DNA of 60,032 bases from UMGS172 sp045636945 (GCA_045636945.1 JAZTYO010000022.1:1-60032); one strand, 5' to 3'; shown: positions 23,326 to 32,490, counted from the stretch's first letter. Numbers and translations: made by a program. The notes: generated by a model from the letters alone, not told the origin.

Positions 23326-24111
23326 TTAAAAAATAATCGCTTTTCCGTTCTTTGGCGGTGCTATATATAATGTATAGTCCTCATCCTCGACCATATGCTT
23401 GTCCATCAGTGCTGCAACGGTACAGCTTCGGGCAATTTCGGGACGGTTGTTTTCGCGGCTCAAATGTCCCAAAACGATTCTTGTTGTGCCTGATTCAACC
23501 AATCTTTGCAGTTCGGCAGAGCAGGCTATGTTTGAAAGGTGACCCTTATCGCTCAAAATTCTCTTTTTCAGGTGGGGAGGATACGAGCCTTTTTGAAGCA
23601 TTGCAACGTCGTGGTTGGATTCAAACAAAATAGCATTACAACCCGTCAAAGCGTGGTGTACTTCTTCTGAAACAAAACCAAGGTCGGTACAAACGGCACA
23701 TTTTTTGCCGTCGGGCATATTGATAACGTATCCGCTTGAGCCCTCACAGTCGTGGCTTGTGGCAAAGCGTCGGACAAGCATATCGCCAATCTGTATATCG
23801 CCCTCTATTATATGTATATAATCTTCGATTTCTTCAAGATTCTCATCAAGCATTGCACGTGCCGTAATCGGTGAGGCAAAAACGGGGATTTTATGTTTCT
23901 TTACAAAAACACGCAAGCCTTGGATGTGGTCAATGTGCTCGTGGGTGATAAAAATACCACCCAACGTCTTGGGGTCGATACCACCTAGTGCCAAGGCATC
24001 GGTGATACCCTTGCAGCTTATACCTGCATCAACAAGTATACCGTCCTTGCCGTGACCGATATAGGTACAGTTGCCCGAACTTGAACTCGCAATCGGGAAA
24101 AGTCGAGACAT
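23326..24111 (-). CDS. walJ: Metallo-beta-lactamase-fold hydrolase (WalJ/YycJ family)
   Basis: The 261-residue protein has the metal-binding signature THEHIDHIQGL near residue 55, plus a downstream Asp (CTDLGFVS) and His residues (LSDKGHLSN, VLGHLSREN). It opens FPIASSSSGNCTYIG, typical of YycJ. In Bacillus this family is linked to cell-wall and DNA-repair phenotypes and the WalRK locus. Here it sits between murA and rlmH. The reaction is not firmly known. Confidence 0.87.
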   Translation of the reverse strand: MSRLFPIASSSSGNCTYIGHGKDGILVDAGISCKGITDALALGGIDPKTLGGIFITHEHIDHIQGLRVFVKKHKIPVFASPITARAMLDENLEEIEDYIHIIEGDIQIGDMLVRRFATSHDCEGSSGYVINMPDGKKCAVCTDLGFVSEEVHHALTGCNAILFESNHDVAMLQKGSYPPHLKKRILSDKGHLSNIACSAELQRLVESGTTRIVLGHLSRENNRPEIARSCTVAALMDKHMVEDEDYTLYIAPPKNGKAIIF

Positions 24112-24140
24112 AAAACCACTCCTTTAATTAAAGTAAAAAA

Positions 24141-24167
24141 GGTAGGGGCGAACGGTGTTCACCCCTA
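24141..24167. repeat. Dispersed GTAGGG-type intergenic repeat
   Basis: gtaggggcgaac and gttcacccctac form an inverted repeat closing on a 3-nt loop in the murA-walJ gap. It is related to repeats at 14462, 43713, 44419 and 46651. As a hairpin within the transcript it could affect mRNA stability between murA and walJ. Confidence 0.65.
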
Positions 24168-24189
24168 CGACTTGTGTTCTGAAAATGAA

Positions 24190-25485
24190 TTAAACTGCCG
24201 AGCGACCGATGTTGGGGTCGATATAGGTTACTCTGCGAATGTCTGCACCAACGGCGGACAACTTTTCAACAATGTTGTCATATCCGCGGTCGATAAACTC
24301 GACGTTTTCAATCTCGGTCGTGCCCTCGGCGGCAAGACCTGCAAGGACCATTGCAGCACCTGCACGAAGGTCGGTAGCCTTAACGGGTGCTGCGGTAAGC
24401 GACTCAACACCGTTGATAATGGCAACCTTACCGTCAACCTTAATCTTGGCACCCATCATAGTAAGCTGGTCAACGTATTTGAAGCGGTTATCCCAAACAC
24501 CCTCGGTCATAACGCTGACACCCTCGCAAAGAGCGAGCAGGGTGGTCATCTGCGGTTGCATATCGGTGGGGAAACCGGGATGTGGCATTGTGAGAACGTT
24601 GCAGGCCTTGGGTCGCTTTCTCATAATAACGCGTACCGCTTCGTCATACTCGTGTACAACTGCACCTGCTTCAATAAGCTTGGCGCTTATCGACTCCAAA
24701 TGCTTGGGGATAACGTTGGTGATGGTGATATCACCGCCTGTGATAGCGGCGGCAATCATATAGGTGCCCGCCTCAATCTGGTCGGGAATTATGCTGTATG
24801 TTGTTCCGTGAAGCTCTGAAACGCCACGAATCTTGATAACGTCGGTACCCGCACCCATAATGTTGGCACCCATCGAGTTCAAAAAGTTTGCAAGGTCAAC
24901 GATATGAGGCTCTCTTGCGGCATTTTCAATAATGGTAAGACCGCGTGCCTTAACGGCGGCCAACATAATGTTGACGGTGGCACCGACCGAAACCTTGTCA
25001 AGATAAATGGAACTACCCGTCAGCTCTTCGGCATAGGCGTTAACCATACCACTGTCAATAGTGACGGTGGCACCCAAGGCCTCAAAGCCCTTGATGTGCT
25101 GGTCGATGGGTCGGACACCAAAATCGCATCCGCCGGGAGGGGCAACTCTGGCCTTTTTAAAACGACCGAGCATTGCGCCGATAAAGTAACTACTGGCACG
25201 CATTTTGGAGGCCATAGAAGCCGACAAAACGTGCGAATGTATATGAGTAGGATCAATTTCAACGGTGGTACTGTTAATAACCTTTACGTTGGCACCCAGC
25301 TCGTAAAGGATGCGGATTATAACATTGACGTCGGAGATGGACGGTACGTTTTCAATTCGGCAAACGCCGTCGCACAAAAGCACAGCAGGAATAATAGCGA
25401 CAGCAGCGTTTTTAGCACCGCTTATCTGAATCTCTCCGCTTAATGCGTTTCCTCCGTTCACAATAATCTTTTCCACAGGATGCAC
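24190..25485 (-). CDS. murA: UDP-N-acetylglucosamine 1-carboxyvinyltransferase
   Basis: MurA transfers enolpyruvate from PEP to UDP-GlcNAc, the first committed step of peptidoglycan synthesis. The 431-residue protein has the N-terminal GGNALSGEIQISGAKNAAVA and the active-site loop PGGCDFGVRPIDQH with its catalytic Cys (the fosfomycin target). RKRPKACNVLTMPHPGFPTDMQPQ and the C-terminal FIDRGYDNIVEKL also match. The ATG at 25485 follows GAGGGAG. It has its own strong promoter. Confidence 0.96.
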   Translation of the reverse strand: MHPVEKIIVNGGNALSGEIQISGAKNAAVAIIPAVLLCDGVCRIENVPSISDVNVIIRILYELGANVKVINSTTVEIDPTHIHSHVLSASMASKMRASSYFIGAMLGRFKKARVAPPGGCDFGVRPIDQHIKGFEALGATVTIDSGMVNAYAEELTGSSIYLDKVSVGATVNIMLAAVKARGLTIIENAAREPHIVDLANFLNSMGANIMGAGTDVIKIRGVSELHGTTYSIIPDQIEAGTYMIAAAITGGDITITNVIPKHLESISAKLIEAGAVVHEYDEAVRVIMRKRPKACNVLTMPHPGFPTDMQPQMTTLLALCEGVSVMTEGVWDNRFKYVDQLTMMGAKIKVDGKVAIINGVESLTAAPVKATDLRAGAAMVLAGLAAEGTTEIENVEFIDRGYDNIVEKLSAVGADIRRVTYIDPNIGRSAV

Positions 25486-25629
25486 TCCCTCAAAAATTCT
25501 TTAAATCTTAAAACCCAAAATAAGTATTGCCGTTTTTTAATGTAAAAGACAAGGAAAAATAAAACGGCAAAAATCGGTCAATTTGTCAACCGCACATAAT
25601 TTACCTAATTTACAATAATTCTACTCTAC

Positions 25630-25658
25630 ATTATACACACAAACCCTCAATTTGTCAA
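25630..25658 (-). promoter_or_regulatory. Promoter of murA-walJ-rlmH
   Basis: TTGACA, 17 bp, TATAAT on the minus strand, a perfect consensus pair. It leaves a 140-nt untranslated leader before murA in which I see no clear structure. Confidence 0.9.
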
Positions 25659-25663
25659 ATGAA

Positions 25664-25684
25664 ATATTGATATAATATCAATAT
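25664..25684. promoter_or_regulatory. 21-bp palindrome next to the murA -35 box
   Basis: atattgatat and atatcaatat are perfect inverted arms around one base. The site starts 6 bp upstream of the murA -35 hexamer, where an activator or repressor dimer could bind. No regulator can be assigned. The remaining bases to recR (25685-25831) hold nothing I can support. Confidence 0.5.
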
Positions 25685-25831
25685 ATGCGGTGATTTCGAC
25701 AAAAAATGAGCATATTTTGAGGAACGGAAACATTATGTAAACTGTTTTGCTCTTAAAAATTCTAAATGTTTTATGCGCTTATTAATTGTACGGTGCACTC
25801 GGATATTTTTCAAGTTGCAAATATTCACAAA

Positions 25832-25858
25832 AAAGGTAGCGACAACATCGCTACCTTT
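25832..25858 (-). terminator. Terminator after recR
   Basis: The 11-bp arms aaaggtagcga and tcgctaccttt with a 5-nt loop, followed on the minus strand by TTTTTT, lie 6 bp beyond the recR stop. Confidence 0.88.
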
Positions 25859-25863
25859 AAAAG

Positions 25864-26463
25864 TTAAAGCTCTTTTCTGCCTTCCAAGGCACGGGAAAGG
25901 GTTACTTCGTCGGCATATTCAAGGTCGCCGCCGACGGGGATTCCGTAGGCAAGTCGGGTCACCTTAATGCCCATTGATTTTACAAGCCTTGAAATATAGC
26001 TTGCGGTGGCTTCACCCTCAACCGTCGGGTTGGTGGCAACGATAATCTCCTGCACCGTGCCGTCAGAAAGACGTGACATAAGTTCACGCAACTTCAGCTG
26101 GTCGGGACCAATGCCGTCAAGAGGACTGATAGCACCGTGCAAAACGTGGTAAAGTCCGTGAAATTCACGGGTGCGTTCAAAAGCCATAACGTCCTGCGCA
26201 TCCTCAACAACGCAGATAACACTGCGGTCACGGTCAACGGCAGAGCAAAGCGAACAGACCTCACCGTCGGTAAGGTTCTGACAAACACTGCAATATTTGA
26301 TTTTGGCCTTGGCGGAAAGCAATGCGTCCGAAAACTTGCCTGCCATATCGTCGGGACGGGTTATGACGTAATATGCAAGCCTTCTTGCTGTCTTTTTGCC
26401 AATGCCCGGAAGTCTTTCAAATTGCTCAACCAAGCGGTCAAGCGGTGCAACCGAATAAGCCAT
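25864..26463 (-). CDS. recR: Recombination mediator RecR
   Basis: RecR works with RecF and RecO to load RecA on gapped DNA. The 199-residue protein has the helix-hairpin-helix (RLVEQFERLPGIGKKTARRLAYY), a four-Cys zinc finger (CSVCQNLTDGEVCSLC) and the TOPRIM domain (VICVVEDAQDVMAFERT). The length is standard. Its start overlaps the ybaB-like stop by one base, so the two are translated together. Confidence 0.97.
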   Translation of the reverse strand: MAYSVAPLDRLVEQFERLPGIGKKTARRLAYYVITRPDDMAGKFSDALLSAKAKIKYCSVCQNLTDGEVCSLCSAVDRDRSVICVVEDAQDVMAFERTREFHGLYHVLHGAISPLDGIGPDQLKLRELMSRLSDGTVQEIIVATNPTVEGEATASYISRLVKSMGIKVTRLAYGIPVGGDLEYADEVTLSRALEGRKEL

Positions 26464-26804
26464 CAGAACAATCCCGGAATGTTAAGTCCGCCGGTGATAG
26501 CACCCATCTCGGACTCTTGAGCATCGGCAATCTTCTTGACAACGTCGTTGATAGCGATAACGAGGTAATCCTCAAGCATCTCTACGTCATCGGGGTCAAC
26601 TGCCTCGGGGTCGATGGTGATTTTCTTCATTTCGTGGCTACCGGTCATAGTGACCTCAATCATTCCGCCACCGGCCGAAGCGGTGAATTCGCGGTTTTCA
26701 AACTCTGCCTGGAAGTTCTGCATATCCTCCTGCATCTTCTGAACCTGACGCATCATAGCTGCCTGACTCTGTCCTTGGTTTGCTCCGGGTATTCTTGCTT
26801 TCAT
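26463..26804 (-). CDS. YbaB/EbfC-family nucleoid-associated protein
   Basis: The 113-residue protein shows QSQAAMMRQVQKMQEDMQNFQAEFENREFTASAGGGMIEVTMTGSHEMKKITIDPE and IAINDVVKKIADAQ, the standard YbaB pattern of a small DNA-binding dimer. The gene is conserved between dnaX and recR in most bacteria, as here. The ATG at 26804 (GAAAGGA upstream) is preferred over 26852. Confidence 0.95.
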   Translation of the reverse strand: MKARIPGANQGQSQAAMMRQVQKMQEDMQNFQAEFENREFTASAGGGMIEVTMTGSHEMKKITIDPEAVDPDDVEMLEDYLVIAINDVVKKIADAQESEMGAITGGLNIPGLF

Positions 26805-26826
26805 AGATATATTCCTTTCTGACGGC

Positions 26827-28506
26827 TCAATTTTCCGAGCCGGGTACTTCAAGTGATTTTAATCTGTTTATAATGTTCTGCAACGGGTCGTCCGTTTCGA
26901 CTACTGACTTTTTATAAGGTCCCAATCGGTAGGTTCGGCCAACAACGGCGTTGACAGCATTGCGAATCTGTGTGCGGTAAATCGGGTCGTCGCTTCGCAT
27001 AAGCGAGAAGAACTGGTCGTTCTCCGAATCAATCAGCAGGAAATCACCCTGCACGAAGGCTTTTGAACCACGCAAAACTGCGGCGAGCAGGGGAGCTGAT
27101 TTTGAAAGCTCGGCCTGAACATCCGACCAAGCATCGAAAACTTCGGGAGTGGCCTTTTCGGCAGTGATTTTTTCAGGGGCGGACTCGTTCATCGCAGGTA
27201 TAGAAGACTCGGGTGCGACATCCTCCGAAGGAATCGGCGACATACCGTCGTCCAACGGAATCTCGTCTGCAACGGGCTCCTCTATCGGTGCGGCGGGCTT
27301 TTTGGTGGCAACCGCTTCGGTTTGTACCGTAGCGGTCACAGATTGGGGAGCAACCTTTCCAACCGAGTATTTTAAAGTTCTTTCAAGCCTTTCAAGACGG
27401 TCAAGCAAGGCCTCGGATGTGGCCTCCAACTGCGGAGAGCAGAGCTTAACAACGGCGGTTTCAAACTCGGTTCTTCGGTCACACATCGACATTCTGTCAA
27501 GTGAATTGCTCAAAACATTTATAGCATTCACAATGCCCTCAAGAGGATACTGTGAGGCTTGTGCCTTTAAATCTTCGAGTTCCTTAGGTGCACAAACGAT
27601 AAGCGACTGACAATCCTTTACGGTACGTGCTACCATCAGATTACGGTAGTGATTTATCATTTCGGTGCAAAGGCGTTGCAGGTCAACGGCGCTTTTATGA
27701 AGCTCGTCCACCTTGTGCAAAGCACCGCCAACGTCGGAGAGTCTTATTTTTTCGGCTAATTCAAGGCAATAGTTGTTGCCTGCTAATGAGCAAACGCTCA
27801 TAACGTCTGCATCGGTAATGTTGTGAGAACGTGCTGCACAAAGGTCAAGCGTTGACAGCGCATCACGCATACCGCCATCCGACAAAGCAGCAATCATATC
27901 GGCGGCCGATTGGTCAATGGTGAAGCCTTCCTTTTCGGAAATATATTGAATCCTTTGGCTGATAGCCTCGGATGAAATTCGGTGAAAATCAAATCTCTGA
28001 CAACGCGAAAGAATGGTTGCGGGTAATTTATGCACCTCGGTGGTGGCAAGTATAAAAATGATGTGTGCAGGCGGTTCTTCAAGTGTTTTCAAAAGGGCAT
28101 TGAAAGCGCCGATGGACAGCATATGCACCTCGTCGATTATATAAACGCGGTATTTGGCTGAGGTCGGAGTGTAGGAAACCTGCTCTTTAAGGTCGCGGAT
28201 GTTTTCAACGCCGTTGTTTGAAGCTGCATCAATTTCGGTGATATCAAGCACATCACCGTTGTCGATGGCACGGCAGGATTCACACTCACAGCATGCGTCA
28301 CCGTCCTTTGAATTAAGACAGTTGACAGCCTTGGCCAGAATCTTGGCACAGCTTGTCTTACCCGTACCACGAGGGCCTGTGAACAGATATGCGTGGAAAA
28401 TCTTACCCGAACGAAGCTCATTCTTCAAAATGTCGGTGATATGCTCCTCGCCCACAACGTCAGAAAAGTTTTTTGGACGGTATTTGCGGTATAAAGCTTG
28501 ATACAC
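26827..28506 (-). CDS. dnaX: DNA polymerase III subunits gamma/tau
   Basis: DnaX is the ATPase motor of the clamp loader. The 559-residue protein has MYQALYRKYRPKNFSDVVGEEHI, Walker A (GPRGTGKTSCAKILA), a four-Cys zinc module (C-x8-C-x2-C-x2-C), the DExx box (YIIDEVHML), LKTLEEPPAH and sensor 1 (SRCQRFDF). The middle is Pro/Glu-rich (about 395-450) and a tau-like C-terminal domain follows. The start is GTG at 28506 after GGGAG. SRP RNA lies upstream, a frequent arrangement in Firmicutes. Confidence 0.97.
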   Translation of the reverse strand: MYQALYRKYRPKNFSDVVGEEHITDILKNELRSGKIFHAYLFTGPRGTGKTSCAKILAKAVNCLNSKDGDACCECESCRAIDNGDVLDITEIDAASNNGVENIRDLKEQVSYTPTSAKYRVYIIDEVHMLSIGAFNALLKTLEEPPAHIIFILATTEVHKLPATILSRCQRFDFHRISSEAISQRIQYISEKEGFTIDQSAADMIAALSDGGMRDALSTLDLCAARSHNITDADVMSVCSLAGNNYCLELAEKIRLSDVGGALHKVDELHKSAVDLQRLCTEMINHYRNLMVARTVKDCQSLIVCAPKELEDLKAQASQYPLEGIVNAINVLSNSLDRMSMCDRRTEFETAVVKLCSPQLEATSEALLDRLERLERTLKYSVGKVAPQSVTATVQTEAVATKKPAAPIEEPVADEIPLDDGMSPIPSEDVAPESSIPAMNESAPEKITAEKATPEVFDAWSDVQAELSKSAPLLAAVLRGSKAFVQGDFLLIDSENDQFFSLMRSDDPIYRTQIRNAVNAVVGRTYRLGPYKKSVVETDDPLQNIINRLKSLEVPGSEN

Positions 28507-28554
28507 AATAACACTCCCTTCAGTAGGATATAGAAATCCCTTACGATAAAACCA

Positions 28555-28696
28555 GGTACGCCCTTAGGCGTACGAACGACCGAGTTGGCTGCGGCACACA
28601 AGGAAATCCGCTTAATGCTGCTCGGTTCCCCGCCTGACATGGTTCACGGCACCCTGTCGCACAGGACCCGACCGTTCGCACGCCCAAAAGCGTACC
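28555..28696 (-). ncRNA. ffs: Signal recognition particle RNA
   Basis: The minus-strand transcript starts GGTACGCTTTTGGGCGTGCG and ends CGTACGCCTAAGGGCGTACC, ends that pair with each other. The tip holds GTGAACCATGTCAGGC, then GGGGAACCGAGCAGCATTAAG, the SRP helix 8 with its symmetric and asymmetric internal loops that bind Ffh. The tetraloop region is GGGGAACC rather than the commoner GGAAGG-type. The position before dnaX and a consensus promoter support it. Confidence 0.92.
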
Positions 28697-28705
28697 TACT
28701 CGGGT

Positions 28706-28734
28706 ATTATACTACAAGACTTAGTAATTTACAA
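28706..28734 (-). promoter_or_regulatory. Promoter of SRP RNA (and possibly dnaX)
   Basis: TTGTAA, 17 bp, TATAAT on the minus strand. The predicted start, about 28699, fits the 5' end of the SRP RNA. Confidence 0.85.
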
Positions 28735-28801
28735 CAGTTATTTTTAAATTTATATATTTTTATATAATATACTGCTATGCGGTCAATGATGTAAATATAA
28801 A

Positions 28802-28843
28802 AATAGCCCCGAGGGGTCGGTGTTCCAACGCCTCGGGGCTATT
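28802..28843 (-). terminator. Terminator after the GH38 gene
   Basis: The 13-bp arms aatagccccgagg and cctcggggctatt with a 16-nt loop are followed on the minus strand by TTTTATATTT. Confidence 0.85.
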
Positions 28844-28880
28844 AAGTTTTGTGGCTTACTCAGTTGACGTATTGTTCCGA

Positions 28881-31400
28881 TTATTTGCAAAATCTGAGGG
28901 TTGCAAGCTCGAACGCTCTGAGGTTCAACTTGACAGTTTTACCAAACTGTACGGGTTCAGATTTTGTTTCGGGCATATTGGTGATTACAACGCTCTTTAC
29001 CCAAGCAGGTATGTTCACCTCAACTACACCGTCAACGCCGGAGTGTTCGGTTACACGGGCGATGATTCCGTTTCCGTCCTCGGCAAGCTTTGTATGGGAT
29101 ACGGTGGCTGTGCCACTTGCTACTGTGGGAAGTTCAACCGTCTGCAGGCTGTCGCTGACAGGAAGCAGAGGTCTGTAGAAATGCTCAGCGTCAACAGCAA
29201 CAGTCGAATTAGCCAACGATGTTCCGTAAGAGGCAATCTCAAATGAGAACTGGTGGTTGCCTTCATCACGCATACCGTCCCATTCAGTCATAGTGTATGC
29301 ACTATATTCATGTAAATAAGTAGGGTTGGTAGGGCTTCTGAGTACAGTGACGTAAATCTTTCTTCCACCTTCTACAGGAAGGATTTTGTAAGCAGGAGTA
29401 CCGCTATTGAAAACAGCAACGCTCTTAGTGTTACTGTCGACACCTGCATATCTATAAGCAGGCCAATCACCGTCGGCACCGTTCAATGCATATTGAGGCT
29501 CATAGGGTTCTCTTTCAAGCCAACCGCCGGGGATACCGTAAATATCCTTGCTGTTCTCAATGGGAACAGGGAAGCAGGCCATCAATCTTACACCTGCGGC
29601 AGCCCATTCCAATTTCGCGTCTATCTTTATGCGATCATATCCATCAAGCAGGGTTACCGACCAGAACATTTTAGCTCCAACGATGGGAATGTTTGTATTC
29701 TGCATAGTGTAAGTAGTTTTAAAACAAAGCTTACGGTACTTATCACCTTTTTCATAATAGAATAAGGTTGTTTTCTCACTCAACGAAGTTGTTTTATACG
29801 GAGGCTCAAGTCTTGCCCAAGGTGAACCGTTATCGCTTTCAATAATCCATTCAACAGGACGGTTGCCGTCAAGAGTATCACAAACAACGCCATATCTCTC
29901 ATCAATAATTCTTCTTATTCCCTTATCGTCTGCCTCAATGGTGAAATATTCGTTTTTAATAACAGTTATTTCGCCGTCACTTTCGCGGACAACCTTTTCC
30001 TCTTTTCCGGTCAGGACAGTCTCGGTTAACACGGCATGTTCTTTGGGTGCTTGATTCAATCTTTCGGGAGCAGGTTCGTACATAACCTTCCTGGTGGTGT
30101 AGGGGGCAAGGTTATCAACTACCGCAATGCGACCGTCACTACTTTTATAAGTGCCGCTGAAAGTGGTAGAGGTTGGGTTGAAGAGGCATACCTCGTCAGA
30201 GGTATCGTCTGCAAGGTATTTTTCTTTGGCGACATCATTTATATCGACAAACATATCCATAATTTCGTCATAACCTTGGTCGACAATAGTGCCGTATGCC
30301 GAATCGTGGAAACCGTTGAGCAGATATTTCCTCCAAATCTGGTCATATGAATAAGGCTTTTCACCCGAAAGTGCTCTCATTGCTTCGATGGTTTCACCGG
30401 CCAACAGTTTGTTTTCCTTGTCGCAAAGGTTCTGTTTTATCTTGATTCGGGTGGTGTATCCACCTGTGGTGTTGGGGTTGAATTCCGGACTTGTTCTGAC
30501 CTTAAGTCCGGTAAAGTCACCTTTATTAACTTTTTCAATTTCGTCCTTAAAAACTTCTAGCATGAAATCCCAATGTCCAAGTGATATATCTACATCCTGT
30601 TCCTTGCGAATAGTCGCTATCTGTTTTGGGGTGTCCTCTGATGGCATAAATTCCTCGCCACCGATTCTCATTACACTACTTGCGTGTACATCTTTTTTCA
30701 AACCTATTTTCCACCACAGTCTGTCGGTAATGCTGACATCAATACCAGAGCCGTTACAGGCAGGGCAAACCTCGTCGCCGATTTTTTTAAATCCGTTACA
30801 TTTTGCGCATGGAGGGTATTTTGACCAACCGCCGCCACTGCCTACAGCAACACGGTTTTTGACGGATATTGCACTTTTATCAATGCCGACCCATACATCA
30901 TCGTCAAAGGGGTTATAGTATATTTCGATGACGTATTCAGCGCCAAATTGCCTGAGTATCTGCGGCAACTGGGCACTATTTCCGAAGGCATCGCTTCGGT
31001 TTGCGATTTTAGGAGTTTCACCCATATACTTTTTAAAGAAAGCGTCGGACACGAGGTAGTTCCTGATAATAGCTTCGGGATGAATGAAGTTACTGTCGAG
31101 AATTACGTAACCTGTGTTAGTGGTTTTTAACACTCCGTCAGCGTATAGCTTTTTGATTGTTTTCTCCTTTTCAGGGCAACGTTCAATAAAGGTTTCAACG
31201 GCACAGGGAGTTTCAATCTGGAATTTATAATCCGGGAATTTCTCTGCAAACTCGATATTTTTATTTACATAATTTTCCTCGATCTCGGCATAGGATATAA
31301 AGTTCTTTCCTTTCCAGACAAGATCACGCTTAAAACATCTGCGCCATATCTGATCAAAATGATTTTCAATGACGCCGACAACTTTTCTTTTTTTCTCCAT
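28881..31400 (-). CDS. GH38-family (alpha-mannosidase-like) glycoside hydrolase with DnaJ-like zinc finger
   Basis: The 839-residue protein has GH38 landmarks: NHFDQIWRR at residues 13-21 in place of the HxHxDxxW metal site, RSDAFGNSAQLPQIL (about 155-169) with the nucleophile Asp, and LLNGFHDSAYGTIVDQGYDE with a His-Asp pair. C-terminal beta domains follow. Between them, near residues 218-240, lies CAKCNGFKKIGDEVCPACNGSG, a CxxCxG pair like half of the DnaJ zinc domain, which GH38 enzymes normally lack. There is no signal peptide. It is divergent from an AraC regulator, which probably controls it. GH38 enzymes cleave alpha-mannosides; the substrate here is inferred only. Confidence 0.82.
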   Translation of the reverse strand: MEKKRKVVGVIENHFDQIWRRCFKRDLVWKGKNFISYAEIEENYVNKNIEFAEKFPDYKFQIETPCAVETFIERCPEKEKTIKKLYADGVLKTTNTGYVILDSNFIHPEAIIRNYLVSDAFFKKYMGETPKIANRSDAFGNSAQLPQILRQFGAEYVIEIYYNPFDDDVWVGIDKSAISVKNRVAVGSGGGWSKYPPCAKCNGFKKIGDEVCPACNGSGIDVSITDRLWWKIGLKKDVHASSVMRIGGEEFMPSEDTPKQIATIRKEQDVDISLGHWDFMLEVFKDEIEKVNKGDFTGLKVRTSPEFNPNTTGGYTTRIKIKQNLCDKENKLLAGETIEAMRALSGEKPYSYDQIWRKYLLNGFHDSAYGTIVDQGYDEIMDMFVDINDVAKEKYLADDTSDEVCLFNPTSTTFSGTYKSSDGRIAVVDNLAPYTTRKVMYEPAPERLNQAPKEHAVLTETVLTGKEEKVVRESDGEITVIKNEYFTIEADDKGIRRIIDERYGVVCDTLDGNRPVEWIIESDNGSPWARLEPPYKTTSLSEKTTLFYYEKGDKYRKLCFKTTYTMQNTNIPIVGAKMFWSVTLLDGYDRIKIDAKLEWAAAGVRLMACFPVPIENSKDIYGIPGGWLEREPYEPQYALNGADGDWPAYRYAGVDSNTKSVAVFNSGTPAYKILPVEGGRKIYVTVLRSPTNPTYLHEYSAYTMTEWDGMRDEGNHQFSFEIASYGTSLANSTVAVDAEHFYRPLLPVSDSLQTVELPTVASGTATVSHTKLAEDGNGIIARVTEHSGVDGVVEVNIPAWVKSVVITNMPETKSEPVQFGKTVKLNLRAFELATLRFCK

Positions 31401-31438
31401 AATAATGACCTCCTACTGATTGATTTGGGGTTAATTCA

Positions 31439-31467
31439 AATATAGCAAAAGCCCTTGTTTTTGTCAA
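31439..31467 (-). promoter_or_regulatory. Promoter of the GH38 gene
   Basis: TTGACA, 17 bp, TATATT on the minus strand, 39 bp upstream of the ATG. It is divergent from the AraC promoter 150 bp away. Confidence 0.82.
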
Positions 31468-31615
31468 GAGTTTTTGCTCAATCAAAAGTCTTAAATTATA
31501 GTGTCACAATACATAGATTACCTTGTTGCAAATGAAAGCGAAAACGCGATAAGAGGTGAATCGTTATATCGTAATTTACACAGAAGAACCGGCAACGGTT
31601 TTTGGATAAAAAATA

Positions 31616-31644
31616 TGGACAAATTGACAATGATGCTGTATAAT
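31616..31644 (+). promoter_or_regulatory. Promoter of the AraC-family gene
   Basis: TGGACA, 17 bp, TATAAT, 22 bp upstream of the start codon, so the leader is very short. A TTGACA inside the spacer lies too close to the -10 to serve as the -35. Confidence 0.75.
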
Positions 31645-31665
31645 TGATTTAAAGGTGGTGGATAT

Positions 31666-32490
31666 ATGGAAAATCAGGTGAGATTTGAGGATATAGGTTT
31701 TGCAGGAGCGGTTTTTACCAACATCTCGGCAACCGAGCAGAATTGGAGCTACAACTCCAGATATTACGGATATATGGATAAACCGAGACCTGATAACGGT
31801 TTGGTATTTATAACATCTGATATGAGGGTGAGATTTGAAACAGCCGACGGAATGGTTTTTGAAGCGTTTAAAGGTGATGTTGTTTTTGCACCTCAGGGAA
31901 CGCTTTACAAGGTTGATTTTTTTGATGTTGACCATAGCTTAAACACCCATTCCTACACTGCAAATTTTGAGATGAGAGATACCGATGGAGTTGATTTTTC
32001 GGAGGACGGCGGTTTGCGAATCATAACGCATGACCGAATGGGTGAGTTTGTGCCAATGGTGGCCGAGTTGTCTTCTGCCTGCAACGATTTTCGCAATAAT
32101 CAACTGCGTATAATGTCAAAATTCTGTGCACTGCTAGATTGTATTATTACGGGTATAAATGAACGGTCCGAAGAGTATTATCCCATTCGCCGAGGTATAG
32201 ATGTTTTGAATGTTGAGTGGAATCGCAACGAACGTATTTCCAGATATGCCGAGCTTTGCGATATCAGCGAAAGTTATTTCCATATGTTGTTTAAAAAGTG
32301 GTCGGGCTTGAGTCCCGTTGAGTACCGCAACCGATTAAGGGTGGCCCACGCAAAATCGATTTTGCAGAACACATCGATGAGTATTGCCGAGGTGGCCGTG
32401 GCGGTAGGTTTTGACGACCAGTTTTATTTCAGCCGTGTGTTCAAATCGGTCACAGGCGCCTCTCCGCAGAAGTATAGGAAAGTAACGTAA
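31666..32490 (+). CDS. AraC-family transcriptional regulator
   Basis: The 274-residue protein has an N-terminal cupin-like sensing domain (TADGMVFEAFKGDVVFAPQGTLYKVDFF) and a C-terminal double helix-turn-helix (ISRYAELCDISESYFHMLFKKWSGLSPVEYRNRLRVAHAKSILQ, then SIAEVAVAVGFDDQFYFSRVFKSVTGASPQKYRK). Such regulators usually respond to a sugar and activate a nearby carbohydrate gene. The divergent GH38 gene is the obvious candidate target. AAAGGTGGTG precedes the ATG. Confidence 0.93.
   Translation: MENQVRFEDIGFAGAVFTNISATEQNWSYNSRYYGYMDKPRPDNGLVFITSDMRVRFETADGMVFEAFKGDVVFAPQGTLYKVDFFDVDHSLNTHSYTANFEMRDTDGVDFSEDGGLRIITHDRMGEFVPMVAELSSACNDFRNNQLRIMSKFCALLDCIITGINERSEEYYPIRRGIDVLNVEWNRNERISRYAELCDISESYFHMLFKKWSGLSPVEYRNRLRVAHAKSILQNTSMSIAEVAVAVGFDDQFYFSRVFKSVTGASPQKYRKVT

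Noticed and set aside
24172..24819. Long plus-strand frame opposite murA
   Set aside because: Antisense shadow of a clearly conserved gene; composition follows the codon bias of murA and no ribosome site is seen. The long antisense frames opposite rimO (40619-41596), recA (38828-39634), hydA (13905-14414) and rplA (19991-20902) were dropped for the same reason.
28425..28640. Minus-strand 71-residue frame across the SRP RNA
   Set aside because: It overlaps the structured RNA and dnaX start; no family resemblance.
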